Both the position numbers and the translations under genes were made by a program. A stretch of DNA of 64,000 nt from Lineus longissimus (Eukaryota; Nemertea; Pilidiophora; Heteronemertea; Lineidae): contig NC_088324.1 of the NCBI RefSeq assembly GCF_910592395.1, positions 4,368,953 through 4,432,952 of the forward strand. The letters are read 5' to 3'. The number at the start of each line of letters is the position of its first letter. The first letter of the stretch is position 1. Below are positions 10,314 to 21,240 of the stretch, piece after piece. Below the pieces are notes generated by a model. That model was given only the letters and a program-made list of their open reading frames with translations, did no database searches and was not told the origin of the DNA.

Positions 10314-10656
10314 TTTTTTAGCTCACCTCTTAGCAGAGGTGAGCTTATCCCATACCGTGGCGTCCGTCGTCGTCGTCGTCGTCGTCCGTTAGCAAGGCAC
10401 GTTTCGTAACTGTTAGAGCTATTGAGTTGAAACTTGGTACACATGTACCCTTATGTAATGACACCTTGGAGACCAAGTTTCGGTCCGATTCGTTTCATGG
10501 TTTGGCCACCAGGGGGCCAAACGTTAAAAGTGAAAATATGCAATATCTCCCTTAATAGTAGTCGGGAAATTTTGAAAAAATATGGTAAGTACTTCTAGCA
10601 AAGGTGCATCATATATCCTCCGGGTTTTTGATTTGACCTCCTTTTCAAGGTCACAC
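10314..10656 (+). mobile_element. AGCTCACC interspersed element, truncated copy
   Basis: It starts TTTTTTAGCTCACCTCTTAG, then a hairpin-forming AGAGGTGAGCTTATCCC and a GTC trinucleotide run at 10366-10388. One internal module follows (GTTTCGTAACTGTTAGAGCT ... GGCCACCAGGGGGCCAAACG ... CTCCTTTTCAAGGTCAC). It aligns base for base with 38026-38402 and stops after the first module, so this copy has lost its 3' part. Confidence 0.8.
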
Positions 10657-10790
10657 TCTTTATTTTACAACATCGGAAAATTGTGCACGAGCAACATACG
10701 ATTGCCTTGATGATCCATCATTAAGATATTCAAGTCACATGATGACTGATGATGTCCAGGACTCCCAGATGACAAATCAGTTTATATAAA

Positions 10791-10824
10791 CAGAGAATTT
10801 CCCACTCTCATGATAATAAATAAA
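10791..10824 (+). promoter_or_regulatory. TATA-like and AATAAA signals, possible LTR remnant
   Basis: TTTATATAAA at 10791-10800 is followed 15 bases later by AATAAATAAA (10815-10824). A promoter box this close to a polyadenylation signal occurs in long terminal repeats, but no matching second repeat or primer-binding site was identified. Confidence 0.2.
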
Positions 10825-10999
10825 AGATTTTTCTGAAACGTCCACCCGAGTCAATCATCCCACTCTTGATGACCAAACAGCCAGCAAGATCATGCGATGA
10901 CAGGTGACAAGCCCGAGATCCTGGCAACGATCCTTAAACCACCCCAAGTCCCAGGAGGCGAAACGACTAATTTTTGGGTGGTGACTCTCAGACACTCTC

Positions 11000-12280
11000 T
11001 TGATTTAGCTTGATTACATTACATCACGGCAGCGGCCACCTTCAGTGCCACCACGTGGGGCCTAATGGTATTAGGCTAAGTTTGGGGGCGAAAATGCTGG
11101 GGGCGAAAACGTCAGGGAGCGAAACGACCGGATACCAATCCGCTGCAGACCAGATTCTGCAGAATCCGCAGGATCCCGCCCCCCCCCCCACTTCTATAGT
11201 CAAGGAGGCCGCAGGCGCGTTCCCGATTTTTCGGGAAAAGTGGGTTAATTTTCACTCTTGTTTCGGGGAAAAATCCCCGAAAAATCAATAAATACCGAAT
11301 AAATAGGGGTGTTATTACTACTATTTTCCCTTCAAAAACTGAAAATAGGGGTATATTTTCTCATGTTTTCCTTCCCTGGGTCTTCCTCCCCGAAAAGATT
11401 TTTAAAAAGCCCGTTTTACGGGCCGTTTTATCCCCGGTTAAAATTATCTAACGCGCAGGGGCATCGAGGGGCATGCGGTCATGAATCTTCCCGCCACCCC
11501 GTTCCCGCTCTTTCCACGCTGCAGAGAGAATAGGGTCCGTCAGGGGTGTTGGTAATCGTGTCAATTCCCTCTCCATGTAGTTGAGCTACACTCAACTCCT
11601 ACACTCCGCCCGGGCCTCAATAAGCCGAGAACAACATGGCACCCGATTCGAGAGGAGTGAACCGTGCTTCTGCTTCTGCCTATAGTCCCCCTTTAACCAT
11701 TTTCTTGCCAGCAGGCTAGTTTTTGCCTGAACTGACATTTTCATTTTCTATATCTATAATCTCTGGTAGTAAAAGTGAAAATTCATCATTATTCTTCATG
11801 ATCTTGACCCAGGATAAGATCGGGGATAAGATATCTTACAAAATAACAAAATGTTATTTAATACTAATACTAGTATAATTGCAAGTTACTAGTATTTTCT
11901 GAAATTATGAAATAAAACATGAGACTTTGATTAATTATGATCTCTTTTTATTATTAAAGTGTTCTGAGATTTGACCACTGATACAATGACAATGACCAGA
12001 AGTATTTTGCACTGTTTTCCACAGGTTATATCATTAATTGTGTTCCTTCGTACTGCCAGCTCAAAATCCTTAGGAAAACCCTGTGGAGGACCAGTCATTG
12101 TACCCGTTCATTGTCCTTGGATAACAGTGTTTCAGCTTCTTTCTTGCCATTTCAGTTATCATGACTAGCAGTCCTCTGTTTTTCAATCCCTCAGACCTCA
12201 TAACATGTCATCCATTAATTGGAAATCTACAAGTTGGCCTGATGACATGTATGGGCTGACCCTTCCTTTAGGGGGAAGGG
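11000..12280. other. No gene recognised; GC-rich low-complexity stretches
   Basis: GGGGGCGAAAA repeats lie at 11075-11120, a poly-C run at about 11168-11177, and self-complementary GTTTCGGGGAAAAATCCCCG at about 11260-11282. ORFs of up to 93 residues cover repeat and low-complexity sequence and are not credible genes. Confidence 0.45.
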
Positions 12281-12395
12281 ATCCAAGACTCCCTTCAATT
12301 AGGGGGTTGGGATCCAAGACTCCCTTCAATTAGGGGGGTAAGATCAAATCCTTCCTTCAAATAGGGGGTCAATTTCCTCACAAAAGCCCGCAAAT
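12270..12395 (+). repeat. Short tandem repeat GGGATCCAAGACTCCCTTCA
   Basis: Units of about 35-40 bases containing GATCCAAGACTCCCTTCAAT and TTAGGGGG recur about three to four times with decay towards the right (ATAGGGGGT variants). A G17 run follows at about 12493-12509. Confidence 0.6.
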
Positions 12396-12625
12396 AGGGG
12401 GTACAAAAAAATGCTGTTTCCTTCCATTAATTTTAATTTTTTTTTATTTTAAAACTTGGGAACAAGCCTATGTACCACCTAAATAAGGGGAGTGGGGGGG
12501 GGGGGGGGGCGCAGGATCCGCTAAATCGGCATGCCCCTTTTCATGTGTGATGCGCTCTCACTGGAATGGCGATACTTCGGAGCTCCCGATTTTGGTAAAT
12601 ATTTGCTATTTCCCGGGTTGTCATG

Positions 12626-12755
12626 CCGAGCAAGGGCGCAGGGCATAGCCGAGCAAGGGCAAGTTAACGGCCAAGCAAGGGCCAATACGCCGAGCAAGGG
12701 CGAGCCGAGCAAGGGCTTTAAAAGACAAAATTCCGCCGAGCAAGGGCGGAATTCG
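12626..12755 (+). repeat. Short GCCGAGCAAGGGC repeat cluster
   Basis: The 13-mer GCCGAGCAAGGGC or a one-base variant occurs at least six times in 130 bases with unequal spacers (about 3 to 30 bases). The last copy is framed by AATTCCGCC and GGCGGAATT, making a hairpin. The spacing is too irregular and short for a CRISPR and the context is eukaryotic. Confidence 0.7.
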
Positions 12756-13279
12756 TAACATGGCGGTGGCCACAATGCATTGTGTATGTTGATGTGTATG
12801 CTGTGTGTACGGTATCTATGCCCCGCATGTTGGAGTGTACATGTAGGGTTTTCTATGTAGACCTAGTATGCGTGTATCCGAGGAAGTATTGCACCAATCA
12901 GGTTTTTCGTTTTGGTCTGTATAGGGCCTAGTGTATTTCGATTGGTCATTTTATGTCTATGCTCGTTGACAGCACCCATTTGCAAGTTGTTTGGCCCGAT
13001 TACGTGTTGCATTTGGTAGGTGATAAAGCTTGGAACCAGTGAAACCTTGAAACCAGTGATAAACCTTGGAATCAGTCCTAAAAATGCATAAAAACATTAA
13101 ATAATGCCATGAACTTAAGGTGGTTACCAATCAATATTTGGAGCTTATTTTTACATGATCAGATCGGAATTTGACGGTAGTTCAGAAATCAGTCGCATAT
13201 CCGATTCAATAATTTATATTTTAGAACAACCCAGTCATACCTCGCCTCCAGTGTACATTACTGATCTCCCAAATATTAT

Positions 13280-13545
13280 GGAAGAGGCTAGAGAAGCAGG
13301 TCCAGGACAGATTGCCGCGAAAATTTATAAATAGTTTGGGAAGCTGGCTTGACATCCTGACAAATCCGGCCATCGATCACTCGATATGTGGCCTCGATAT
13401 GTTTACTCCCTCAATCAGAAAGATGCGTAAGGAGTAGGCCCTGTTTGGAAGAGGATGCTGCAAGAGGATGTTAATTATAAGTTTCCCGAACTATTTATAA
13501 ATTTTCGCGGCAATCTGTCCTGGACCTGCTTCTCTAGCCTCTTCC
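13280..13545. mobile_element. 266-bp foldback MITE with 9-bp target duplication
   Basis: Inverted ends of about 63 bases differ at one position: GGAAGAGGCTAGAGAAGCAG at the left, with its complement ending at 13545. Both arms run through GGTCCAGGACAGATTGCCGC and TTATAAATAGTT. The direct repeat AAATATTAT flanks it (13271-13279, 13546-13554). A nine-base duplication with long inverted arms fits Mutator-like MITEs. Near-identical arms suggest recent insertion or gene conversion. Confidence 0.85.
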
Positions 13546-13943
13546 AAATATTATAGGCATGCACGTCACGACACGCCCACCACACACCCGTAATATGGAC
13601 CAATCAGCGCTCCGCTTACTACGCCACCGCACGGGGCCTATTAAACTACGGAGCGGTGTGATCATACAGGGTGATACAGAGAAGATTGACTACATCATCA
13701 TGCAGTACCGGCTGGCACTTATCCGTTGAAACGCAGATGAAGATTTATTACCGAAGGTTTTAGCCGGGTTTGGAGATGAAAAATGTGAATAAATTCCTTC
13801 GCTGTGAGCGATTTCGAACATATTCATGTACACATCGAGGGATGTAGAAATATTTTCGTGATGTAACCAGTTCTAAGCGAACACATTTTTTAGTGATTCC
13901 CGTGTGCATGTTTGTCATATCTACTGAGCTTTACCAGAGCATT

Positions 13944-14070
13944 ATAAGCCCCCCTCTTATAAGCCCCCCTCTTAGGAGGGGCTCTTAAGATACACGTGTG
14001 TGCGGGAGTACATAGTGAATGATTAGAAATAAAGAGAGTAACAATTGTATATCCTACAAACAATTTTTTT
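13944..14070 (+). repeat. Hairpin-led repeat, copy 2
   Basis: Second copy of the repeat at 10198-10312, with the ATAAGCCCCCCTCTT half duplicated before the hairpin. It carries the same CACGTGTGTGCGGGAGTA, AAATAAAG and TATCCTACAAACA order. Confidence 0.55.
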
Positions 14071-14236
14071 TGGTATTTTTCTGAATTAACTCCGTTGAGT
14101 TTACCGATTTCTCCGCGATCTTCCGGTGGTGGTTGCTATCCCATTGGTTGAAATTAAGTTAAATTAAATTTAAATCTTCATGGGAATTCGCTACATCATA
14201 TGCCTAAGAAATTGGCCAATTATATTAATATTTTTA

Positions 14237-14561
14237 TTAGAGAAATATCCGTCCTAAATAATGACAGAAAAGGGTGGTTTATTTCAATTTTGTGTCGACA
14301 TGATCGAGGTCACGTGACATAAAAACAAAACAATCGCACACACCCGTCCAAAAAAGGCACTTTAAGAAAAACAAATACGTTTTTCCAGCTTAAAACACAC
14401 TGACGACTAAGTTATATTGGTCTTCTGCCCAAATCTGAAGTATCAAAATGAATCACAAACTAGAACTAGCTCTATTTAGCAAAAGTTGCGTGAAAAATTC
14501 GGGTGAGCGACATTCTGCACCCTAGCGGCCAATAAATAAACTACTTTCAGCCGTCTGCTCC
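14237..14561 (+). repeat. Repeat shared with 23193-23516
   Basis: ATATCCGTCCTAAATAATGA, the GGGTGGTTTATTTCAATTTT block, the GGCACTTTAAGAAAAACAAA block and the CCAATAAATAAACTACTTTC block follow in the same order at 23193-23516 with few changes. Both run directly into a GGTCTCGTT element end, so this may be one larger transposon body. Confidence 0.75.
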
Positions 14562-14780
14562 GGTCTCGTTTGGGAGTTTTTCCCAAATGTACGCGATGAT
14601 GACGTGCCCCATTAACAGGACGTAACATCTATTTTAAGATGCGTTTCCAAAGTGAATGCATGAGGACAACCTATTTGTGTCGTATATCACTGGAAACGCC
14701 CGATTCCCGTGAATAATGACAATCACAATGTATTACATTACCAAAACAAAAATGTGTCGGAAGGAACTATATGGATGGTC
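14562..14780 (+). mobile_element. GGTCTCGTTAGGGAG element, partial copy
   Basis: It starts GGTCTCGTTTGGGAGTTTTT and continues through TGTACGCGATGATGACGTGC and CGTTTCCAAAGTGAATGCAT as in 24672-24830. After about 14700 it diverges into a GTGTCGGAAGGAACTAT sequence shared with 23045. The right terminal repeat is not present here. Confidence 0.65.
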
Positions 14781-15020
14781 CCATCGCACCCCCCCCCCTC
14801 CAGCAGTATGACACAGAAGGGCTAGTTGACTGTCCACCGGGGGGTTTGGGGGGAGCTTCCCCCAACGCACTGGTAAAAACCTATGGCGACGGAGGGGGGT
14901 TTGGGGGGTGTCCCCCCCATTGTAACAGCTGTAGTTGTTAGAGCTTGCACTTAACATATGCTCGTAGGGGGGTTCGGGGGAGCTCCCCCGACCTAAAGGG
15001 GGGCTCACTAAGTCCTTGAC
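14755..15020 (+). repeat. G-rich modules GGGGGGTTTGGGGGG
   Basis: Three or more modules of a G6-TTT-G6 core followed by an AGCTTCCCCC or GTGTCCCCCCC partner lie at 14838-14990. Related modules occur at 23080-23160 and, on the other strand, at 15723-15800 and 16020-16080. The cores meet the pattern for G-quadruplexes and also pair with the C-runs as hairpins. Function unknown. Confidence 0.6.
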
Positions 15021-15130
15021 TTTACATATTATAGACAAATGATTCTTCCAATAAAAACGTTTTATTTTAGTTTATGGAATACAAAACAATCACAAAAGCT
15101 TACTTTTGCTTTCATCGAAGAGCAATAATA

Positions 15131-15370
15131 CTTGACTTGCCAAACTCAGCTCGACGCCGAACTGCAGCGCCACTCGCGGACAAAGATAGAACAACTCGAC
15201 ATTTTTTTCACCGGTTTTCTCGCTGCGCATGCGTACCAGCGGAAATCAACAAAAGATGACGCTGGTACGCATGTGCAGCAAGAAAACCGGTGAAAAAAAT
15301 GTCGAGTTGTTCTATATTTGTCCGCGAGTGGCGCTGCAGTTCGGCGTCGAGCTGAGATTGGCAAGTCAAG
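15131..15370. mobile_element. Palindromic TA-flanked element (two MITEs head to head)
   Basis: Two ~115-base arms in inverted orientation around a ~20-base centre (CGGAAATCAACAAAAGATGA). The ends are CTTGACTTGCC and GGCAAGTCAAG, with TA outside both (15129-15130, 15371-15372). Each arm matches the 128-bp element at 3833-3960. It looks like a dimerised or foldback derivative of that MITE. ORFs predicted in both directions are mirror images of the palindrome. Confidence 0.8.
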
Positions 15371-15699
15371 TATTAGATACATGCAAATGGCGGCCCGTCA
15401 TGAATATAAGTTTATTTTTAAACGACAACAACACATTTCCAATGCATTCAATGATGACGTCATACATCCTCCACAAAAGGTTGATTCTGGAACTACTGGC
15501 AAATTGCAAGGAGGATACCGCGGTGACGTCACGGCTTTTCCAAGATGGCGCTGCATATTGTAAACAAACTCGATCCACGGCCAAGGGAAAATCAAGTCAT
15601 CAAAAAAGTTAGATTTTTCGCATCAAGTCAGAGTTATTAGTACTTTTCTGCTATGAAATAAGTCTTCAGACAATAAGCTAATATTATCAGTGCAGTGCC

Positions 15700-16110
15700 C
15701 TAGTAAGCGCGCAGCGCCTTTAGGTAAACCCCCCAAACCCCCTGGTTGGGACCCTGCTATAGTTCCTTCCGCCAATTTTTTGTTTTGATAGACATTTTTC
15801 TCCGTGTATCGCATTAGCAGTAACTCAACTCCATCGTCATAATAGCCGGCAAAGAAATGGAAAATGTCCCCCCCCCCGAAAGGTGTCCAGACTATCGTAG
15901 TCTGGGACTCTGGCAGATTCTAATGTAAAGTGCAAGCTCTATTGAACTCGCGCAACTGTCGCCATGGAGAGCCCCCCCCCCCCCCCCCCCCCCCCGTCCT
16001 TCTGACATGTTTTAGCCAGTGCATTGGGGGGAAGGCCCCCCAAACCCCCTATTGGCCTCTCAATAAGTCCTTCCGAGCTGCTTACCCTGGGGCGCTCGAG
16101 TGGAACCCCC
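15700..16110 (-). repeat. G-rich modules, inverted relative to 14755-15020
   Basis: On the minus strand this repeats the CGGAAGGAACTAT ... GGGGGTTTGGGGGG order seen at 14750-15000, twice (15723-15780, 16020-16080). A C25 homopolymer lies at about 15970-15995. Together with the forward copy it brackets 15.02-15.7 kb as a large inverted arrangement. Confidence 0.55.
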
Positions 16111-17400
16111 AAACCTTCATGATGGTGCAGTCCTTTGACAGAGCGAGGAAGAGGTACTCCTTTGATGGTACCCTAACTGCAACCCTCAACCATCATTACC
16201 CTTCCTTTTCACTGGCATGATATTGGCAAGACTCCCACGAGGTCGTACTGGTGGCTTCCTTGAGGCAATTGCTTGTGGTCGTACCTGGGCAACCAATTCA
16301 AGGGGTCAGGGATCTAGGGATCAGGTTTTTCCCCCACCAACATGTTGCCGAATGGTAAATGCATAAAAAATTGGTTGGAAAGGGTTTTTGCTGGCCAAGA
16401 GACTTGAAGACACTTTACTCTTGAGGAACACCAGACTGATGAACAAAGAACTCAAGGAACATAGAACCCTCTTCATACCTGGGAGCATAAAAAGCCTGCT
16501 AGCGAATATTGATTATTCTTTAGAAAAAAACAGAAGATCTGCAAAACCAATGGTACCCCATAAAAACATTCATTCCTCCTTAAGGTGTCTTCGGATCCCA
16601 CCACGGCCCATGTGGAATTCGTTCAAAAGGTTTATTGAAATCTCAAAATAATTTTTTTTTTTTCGGAACGCCTGCCCGTCTTTTGCTTCATTATTTCGGG
16701 ATTATATCCATTTTAAGCATCTTTTGGATATCATTACTAAAGTCTCAAAAATCAAAACACATATGTCGGGGGGTAAACCCCCAGAAATTGAAGTTTGATT
16801 AAAAAACAGTGAGAATAATCGTCTGGTTCTCTCTCGGAGCTCAGAATAGTCGAGTTACTACTTTCGCGCGTTTATCTCTTCTGGCGGCCATTTTAAGTCA
16901 AATTTAAGCCATTTGAAACGAATCCATGGACTTGAGAAACATTGTTTACATTGGATGACGTCGTATGCACGTTAACCATAGTAGCGCTTTTCTGCTGCGC
17001 GCTTATCATTTGAATAATGAAAAGTGCTGTTTTGATGGGGAAAAATAGGGTTTTTTAAACCAAATAGCCGGCACCGATCTTCCAAAATTAGCGATGGTTT
17101 CAAAACAGTCTCCCAGATATGGGGCAATCTCTTCATTATCATAATGGGATTTGGAGGCATGTTTACAGATTTTACAAGTTCGAGACCTGTAATACCTGAA
17201 ACTCGCATAGATCCCCATAGATCCCCTCTATTTGTCGAGTTAGCGCCCCTGTAAGATCATGCATTTTCGGACACTAGAACGAAATCTTCCTGCGGATATC
17301 GCGGTTTCGGTGATGATTTAAGGAGAAATTGACTGTTCTTAGAGTTGTATAGGACAGAAATGAGTTCATACTTCATGAATACATGAATATATTATGATAT
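16110..17400. other. No gene recognised
   Basis: The 87-residue ORF at 16388-16651 and the minus ORFs near 17.0-17.2 kb show no domain, splice signals or repeat pattern. Nothing else could be supported. Confidence 0.4.
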
Positions 17401-17740
17401 GGGCGGGCTTCTAAGTCAAAACAATAACAAACTCAACTGCATCTCTACTGTTTATTGCGTAGTGTATTGCCTAGTGTATTTCGTAGTGTATTTTAGCGGA
17501 GACATTATTTCCGCACTTTGGCCATGCCAAACGTCTTTTTTATTCGTGGAAGTTAATCTGCTCTGTAAATTTTATTTTACGCAGGAAGAATCCATACTAG
17601 GTATTGCAATATTTCATGTCTATTGGTGTTTTTGTGTACAGGAGCGCACCAGACATTAATGTGTTCAGTGCTGGTGCTGTCAGTAGACTGAATCTGATTG
17701 GCCATAGCGATCACTAATATTGGTCGGGATCACGTGATGT

Positions 17741-17776
17741 GACGTCACCGCGGTATCCTCCTTGGGCAAATTGCAA
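17741..17776 (-). repeat. Inverted partner of 15495-15528
   Basis: GTGACGTCACCGCGGTATCC followed by TCCTTGGGCAAATTGC is the near-exact complement of GCAAATTGCAAGGAGGATAC followed by CGCGGTGACGTCAC at 15495-15528. The pair could be inverted ends of a ~2.3-kb element, or two copies of a shared repeat. Confidence 0.5.
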
Positions 17777-17816
17777 TCAATAAAGTCAGCTGGGACGAGA
17801 TTGGCAGTTGGGAGGG

Positions 17817-17823
17817 TATAAAT
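17817..17823 (+). promoter_or_regulatory. TATA box-like motif upstream of the gag-like gene
   Basis: TATAAAT in a GC-richer context (GGGAGGGTATAAATCGTGG), about 460 bases before the first plausible start codon of the gag-like gene at 18283. It would suit the promoter of the retroelement; this is position-based inference. Confidence 0.3.
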
Positions 17824-18275
17824 CGTGGAAGGAACGCACCCGATTTCACGCGGAACTTGCACAGTGATTCCACGGTTTAGTACTGACTATTCCAAGGTTT
17901 ATCACTGGTTACATGGTTTCACTGATTCCAAGCTTTATCAACTACCGTTGCATTTGGATAGGGCAGGCCCTGCTGGCCTAGATGCCAGGGAACAGTGGAT
18001 TTTTGCCTCAGGTGTAATGTCTTCGGTCTTTTCCGGGCCTACAAGCATGTTTACATGATTAGGGCCTAGCCGGTCTTGCTACATACAGCCTAGCACCAAT
18101 GGCAGTTACTGGTTCAGTGGTTATCCATTCGAGTTGGCAGTCCATACCATCTGCTGGTGTTTTCACGTAGAATGCATTGGATTTATTATCTGTGAAGTGC
18201 TCGCCTGTTTTCCTGGGGCCTAGGCTGTGTTATTAATTATCGTCTCGTATTATCTTTAATGTTGGTTTCTTTCAG

Positions 18276-19787
18276 CTTTACAATGGCTGTGCCAACGGTG
18301 CTTAAGAGGCGACATACCCTTCGTGGAAGGGATTTACTTCCCTTGTTGGCAAACTTCAAGGCAGCAGATGCCGCTCCCAGGGAATTTGCGAGAATGGTGG
18401 TTAATCAGGACATTTCCACTTTGCCAATAGCGGATGTGAAGCGCCATTTTACTGATTTGACGGGGACCTCACCAGACAGTATTATGGATCTGGCTGATCG
18501 GGAAAGTAATCTTGACAACAATAGGCTGTTGTTGCATCGGGCGATTATATATGCTAACGAGGTTGGACATCCAAGAGGACAAGAGTTGCAGGTATGTGGT
18601 GATATTTTCATTGGTCTGTGTGGTAGAGGGTGGTGAGAGTGTCTGTTGTTGTTATAATGTTTCACTGACGGGTTATTTTGGTAGAGTTGATGTTCGGTGG
18701 AAGCGAATGGCTGTCAATGAACTGAATTAGCTTGGCAGTAACACATTGAGGTTTTGCGCGACTTCTGTAAACTATTTTGGCTCAATGTGCACATACCGGT
18801 ATATTGTTCAGTGTTCCCCACAGTTTTTAAGTTAAGGGGGGGCAGATAAAAATTAAATAAATAAATAAATAAAAAAAATAAAAATAAAATAAAAAATTTT
18901 TTTTGCGGGCATTGGGAAGCAGCAAGGTGGTTTTTGACTAACTATTTTCATATATACGCAGAGTGGCTAATTTAATTCTCTTTTTTTCAGGAATTGCCGG
19001 GGGCATCTATGGCTACACCCCAACAGCTGACTCAACCTGCGCGACGATCTGTGTCTCCTCCGACAACTCCTCCACCAAAAAGACAGCGCCTGGATGATAA
19101 GGAGAAGGATGTATTGGTAAAAGATATGAAAGACAAGGTGAGGAGTTTGGCGACTCAACAAGATCCAAATGATTCACTGTTACTTCTGTATCTCGATGAT
19201 TTAGCAAGGTTGGCGGTTAATGTTTAAATCACTCGGATGCATCGGTTTTTCAAGAGCTGTCATCCCAGGCGCATCGAAATCAGGGCAGACTGCAATTGCC
19301 GAAATTTGTCCTGAGTGTCCTTGGAGGTGGGGCATTGGATTTGATTTTCAAGGCTGTGGCCAAATATTCCAAGCCGGTCCCGAAGGCTAAACCGGTAAAG
19401 AGATCATCATCAAGCAATGAGGAACAGGAGGAGAAGGCTATTGCTCCCAGGAGGGCAAAACGTTTGGCTTCTCCCTTAGAAAGTTTGTATCCGGATGGTA
19501 TTAATCCGGCAATGTTTCAGCCACCTATGGGTAGTATGCCATGGCAGTCGCTCCCATGGCAAGGTTATGGTGGATATAGTGGTTTTGGACGAGGCAGGGG
19601 TGGTTATAGTGGTAGAGGTGGTTATAGAGGCCGTGGCAGGGGTATGGCATCTTCGGGCTGTTTCTTTTGTGGATCCGACCAGCATTTTGTAAAAGATTGT
19701 GAAAAGATGAAACTGGCTAGGACAAGGCATAAAGGGGACATATTACATCTGTTTTTCTTTCTTATAAGTGTTAGTTGCTTTATCTGA
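18276..19787 (+). pseudogene. Gag-like gene of a DIRS/YR-type retroelement, intron-containing and frameshifted
   Basis: Exon 18276-18591 follows a TTTCTTTCAG acceptor, has an ATG at 18283 and encodes about 100 helical residues, ending at CAG|GTATGT. The intron has an A/T-rich tract at 18855-18905. Exon 18991 onward follows TTTTTTTCAG in the same phase: a serine/proline/threonine linker with P-P-P-K-R-Q-R, then a leucine-rich helix. The frame hits TAA at 19225, but the adjacent frame continues the protein from about 19221 to 19787, so one base is gained or lost. The C-terminal part has a basic K/R segment, a G-Y-S-G-x-G-R-G RGG-type run and one zinc knuckle with C-x2-C-x4-H-x4-C spacing near 19663-19705. 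RGG plus CCHC is a gag-like nucleic-acid-binding layout. A matching pol fragment lies at 22478-22850. An exapted host gene is a weaker alternative. Confidence 0.6.
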
Positions 19788-19896
19788 AATCATATAGTTT
19801 CTAATGCTACTGCTTCGTTTTGAGAAACTATATCCATCATAACCAGGCCATATAGGCCATTGTTTCTTTCCCGTTAAGGTTTTTTCAGATGTTATT

Positions 19897-21240
19897 ATAG
19901 GCCCCAGATCCCGTCTGGGGACTATATTGATATCACTGGAATTCTCGAAACTGTTATTTTCTTCCACCAAATTAACACATTTATTGCGGTAGTCCAGAAA
20001 ACCGCTAAATAAACCAGAAATCAATCACCCTTACACCACCAAACCCAATTCCGTCTATGGACTATCGCAAAAGTATTTTAAAAATCCTGAGTATTTCGAT
20101 ACTTTTGAAGCATTTTTTGCCGTGATTCAATCTGACATGCGCTGTGACATGCGCAGAGGCGAGACGCTGATACATTAGCATAAGCTCCGCCCCGTCATAA
20201 TGACGTCATTATTCTCAGGAGTTGGTCGAGCGATGGGACGATGGAGGTATTATAAAGAAACCCAATTCGATTCATGGACTATCGTAAAACGATATTTCAA
20301 AACTCAGAATATTTTGATGCTTTAGATGCGTTTTTATGACTCCTCCCTCTGGGAGCTGGAGTCAGTATTGTTTTCGCTCAGGTTTCTCGTACAATCACGT
20401 GACCTCTCCAACACTCGATAATGCACTCGTTTTGTCCACGTTTTAGGCCAATCTTCGGCATGAACATGAAATCTAATAAGCGCAGTACTTAAATCAGATG
20501 TTTCTCTCGCCTTGAAAACATTCCTGGGTAAAATCCATTGAGATTAGCCGAGTTAATCTACTTTTTCCGTGCTTAAAATCTCTGCCGCTGAATTCTATAA
20601 ATAGAAACTATTAACATCGCGGCAGTGTGGTTCCCATTGTGCGCCCTCCCACTTCACACCATGTCAGGAAGTTTTACGGAGAGGGAGGGCGTGCGGTAAG
20701 AAAAATGGCCAAAATGACGTCACGTTTTCCTGGCAATGCCTCTTGCCAGACCAGTCAAGCATTGGGAAAGCATCTTTTTATTTCAGACAACGTTAGAACT
20801 AGAAAAACGAATATGTTAATTTGCAAAAGTAAAAGCAGATTTCACCACTAACCAGTCAAATCGAAATACGACGGCGCAAAATGTTCTCGCTTTCCTCCTG
20901 CTAAAAAAACCTTGTTCCCGCACTCCTATTTTAATTTATGCCCATCGTTCAACTAGTCTTCTCTCCCCAGGTGCCTCACGGACCTTCAGGTTCCCATACT
21001 CAAGACCAACTCTTACGATATCGCCCTCAAAACAACCCTGGAGTCATGAATTCATAGGTGCTGCCTGTGAAATCTCTGTTCTAGTTGTGCTAATTCGAAC
21101 GCGTTCGACTCGAGTATTTGCACACGTTCTTCTTCGTAGTTTAACTACAGTCGAGTTTTTTACTTGGTTTCTATTCGGTTGACATGACGACTACCTGGGG
21201 ACTATCAAATTTGCTACCAGCAAATTTCGGAATTCTAGTT
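19897..21240 (+). repeat. Tandem duplication unit 1 (contains repeat R copy 2)
   Basis: It begins ATAGGCCCCAGATCCCGTCT and ends AAATTTCGGAATTCTAGTT. The next unit starts with the same words at 21241, an offset of 1344 bases. It contains a GACATGCGCAGAGGCGAGAC block, repeat R at 20376-21055 with the undisturbed target site (20866-20874) of the foldback transposon, and the CAACTAGTCTTCTCTCCCCA block found at 5925. No gene. Confidence 0.8.

Noticed and set aside
12626-12755. CRISPR-like array
   Set aside because: The repeats are 13 bases with spacers of 3-30 bases, there are no cas genes, and the context is eukaryotic.
15074-15382. Related ORFs on both strands with R-R-R-T-A-A-P-L-A-D-K
   Set aside because: They are mirror translations of the palindromic MITE; the same peptide appears at 3736-4041 for the same reason.
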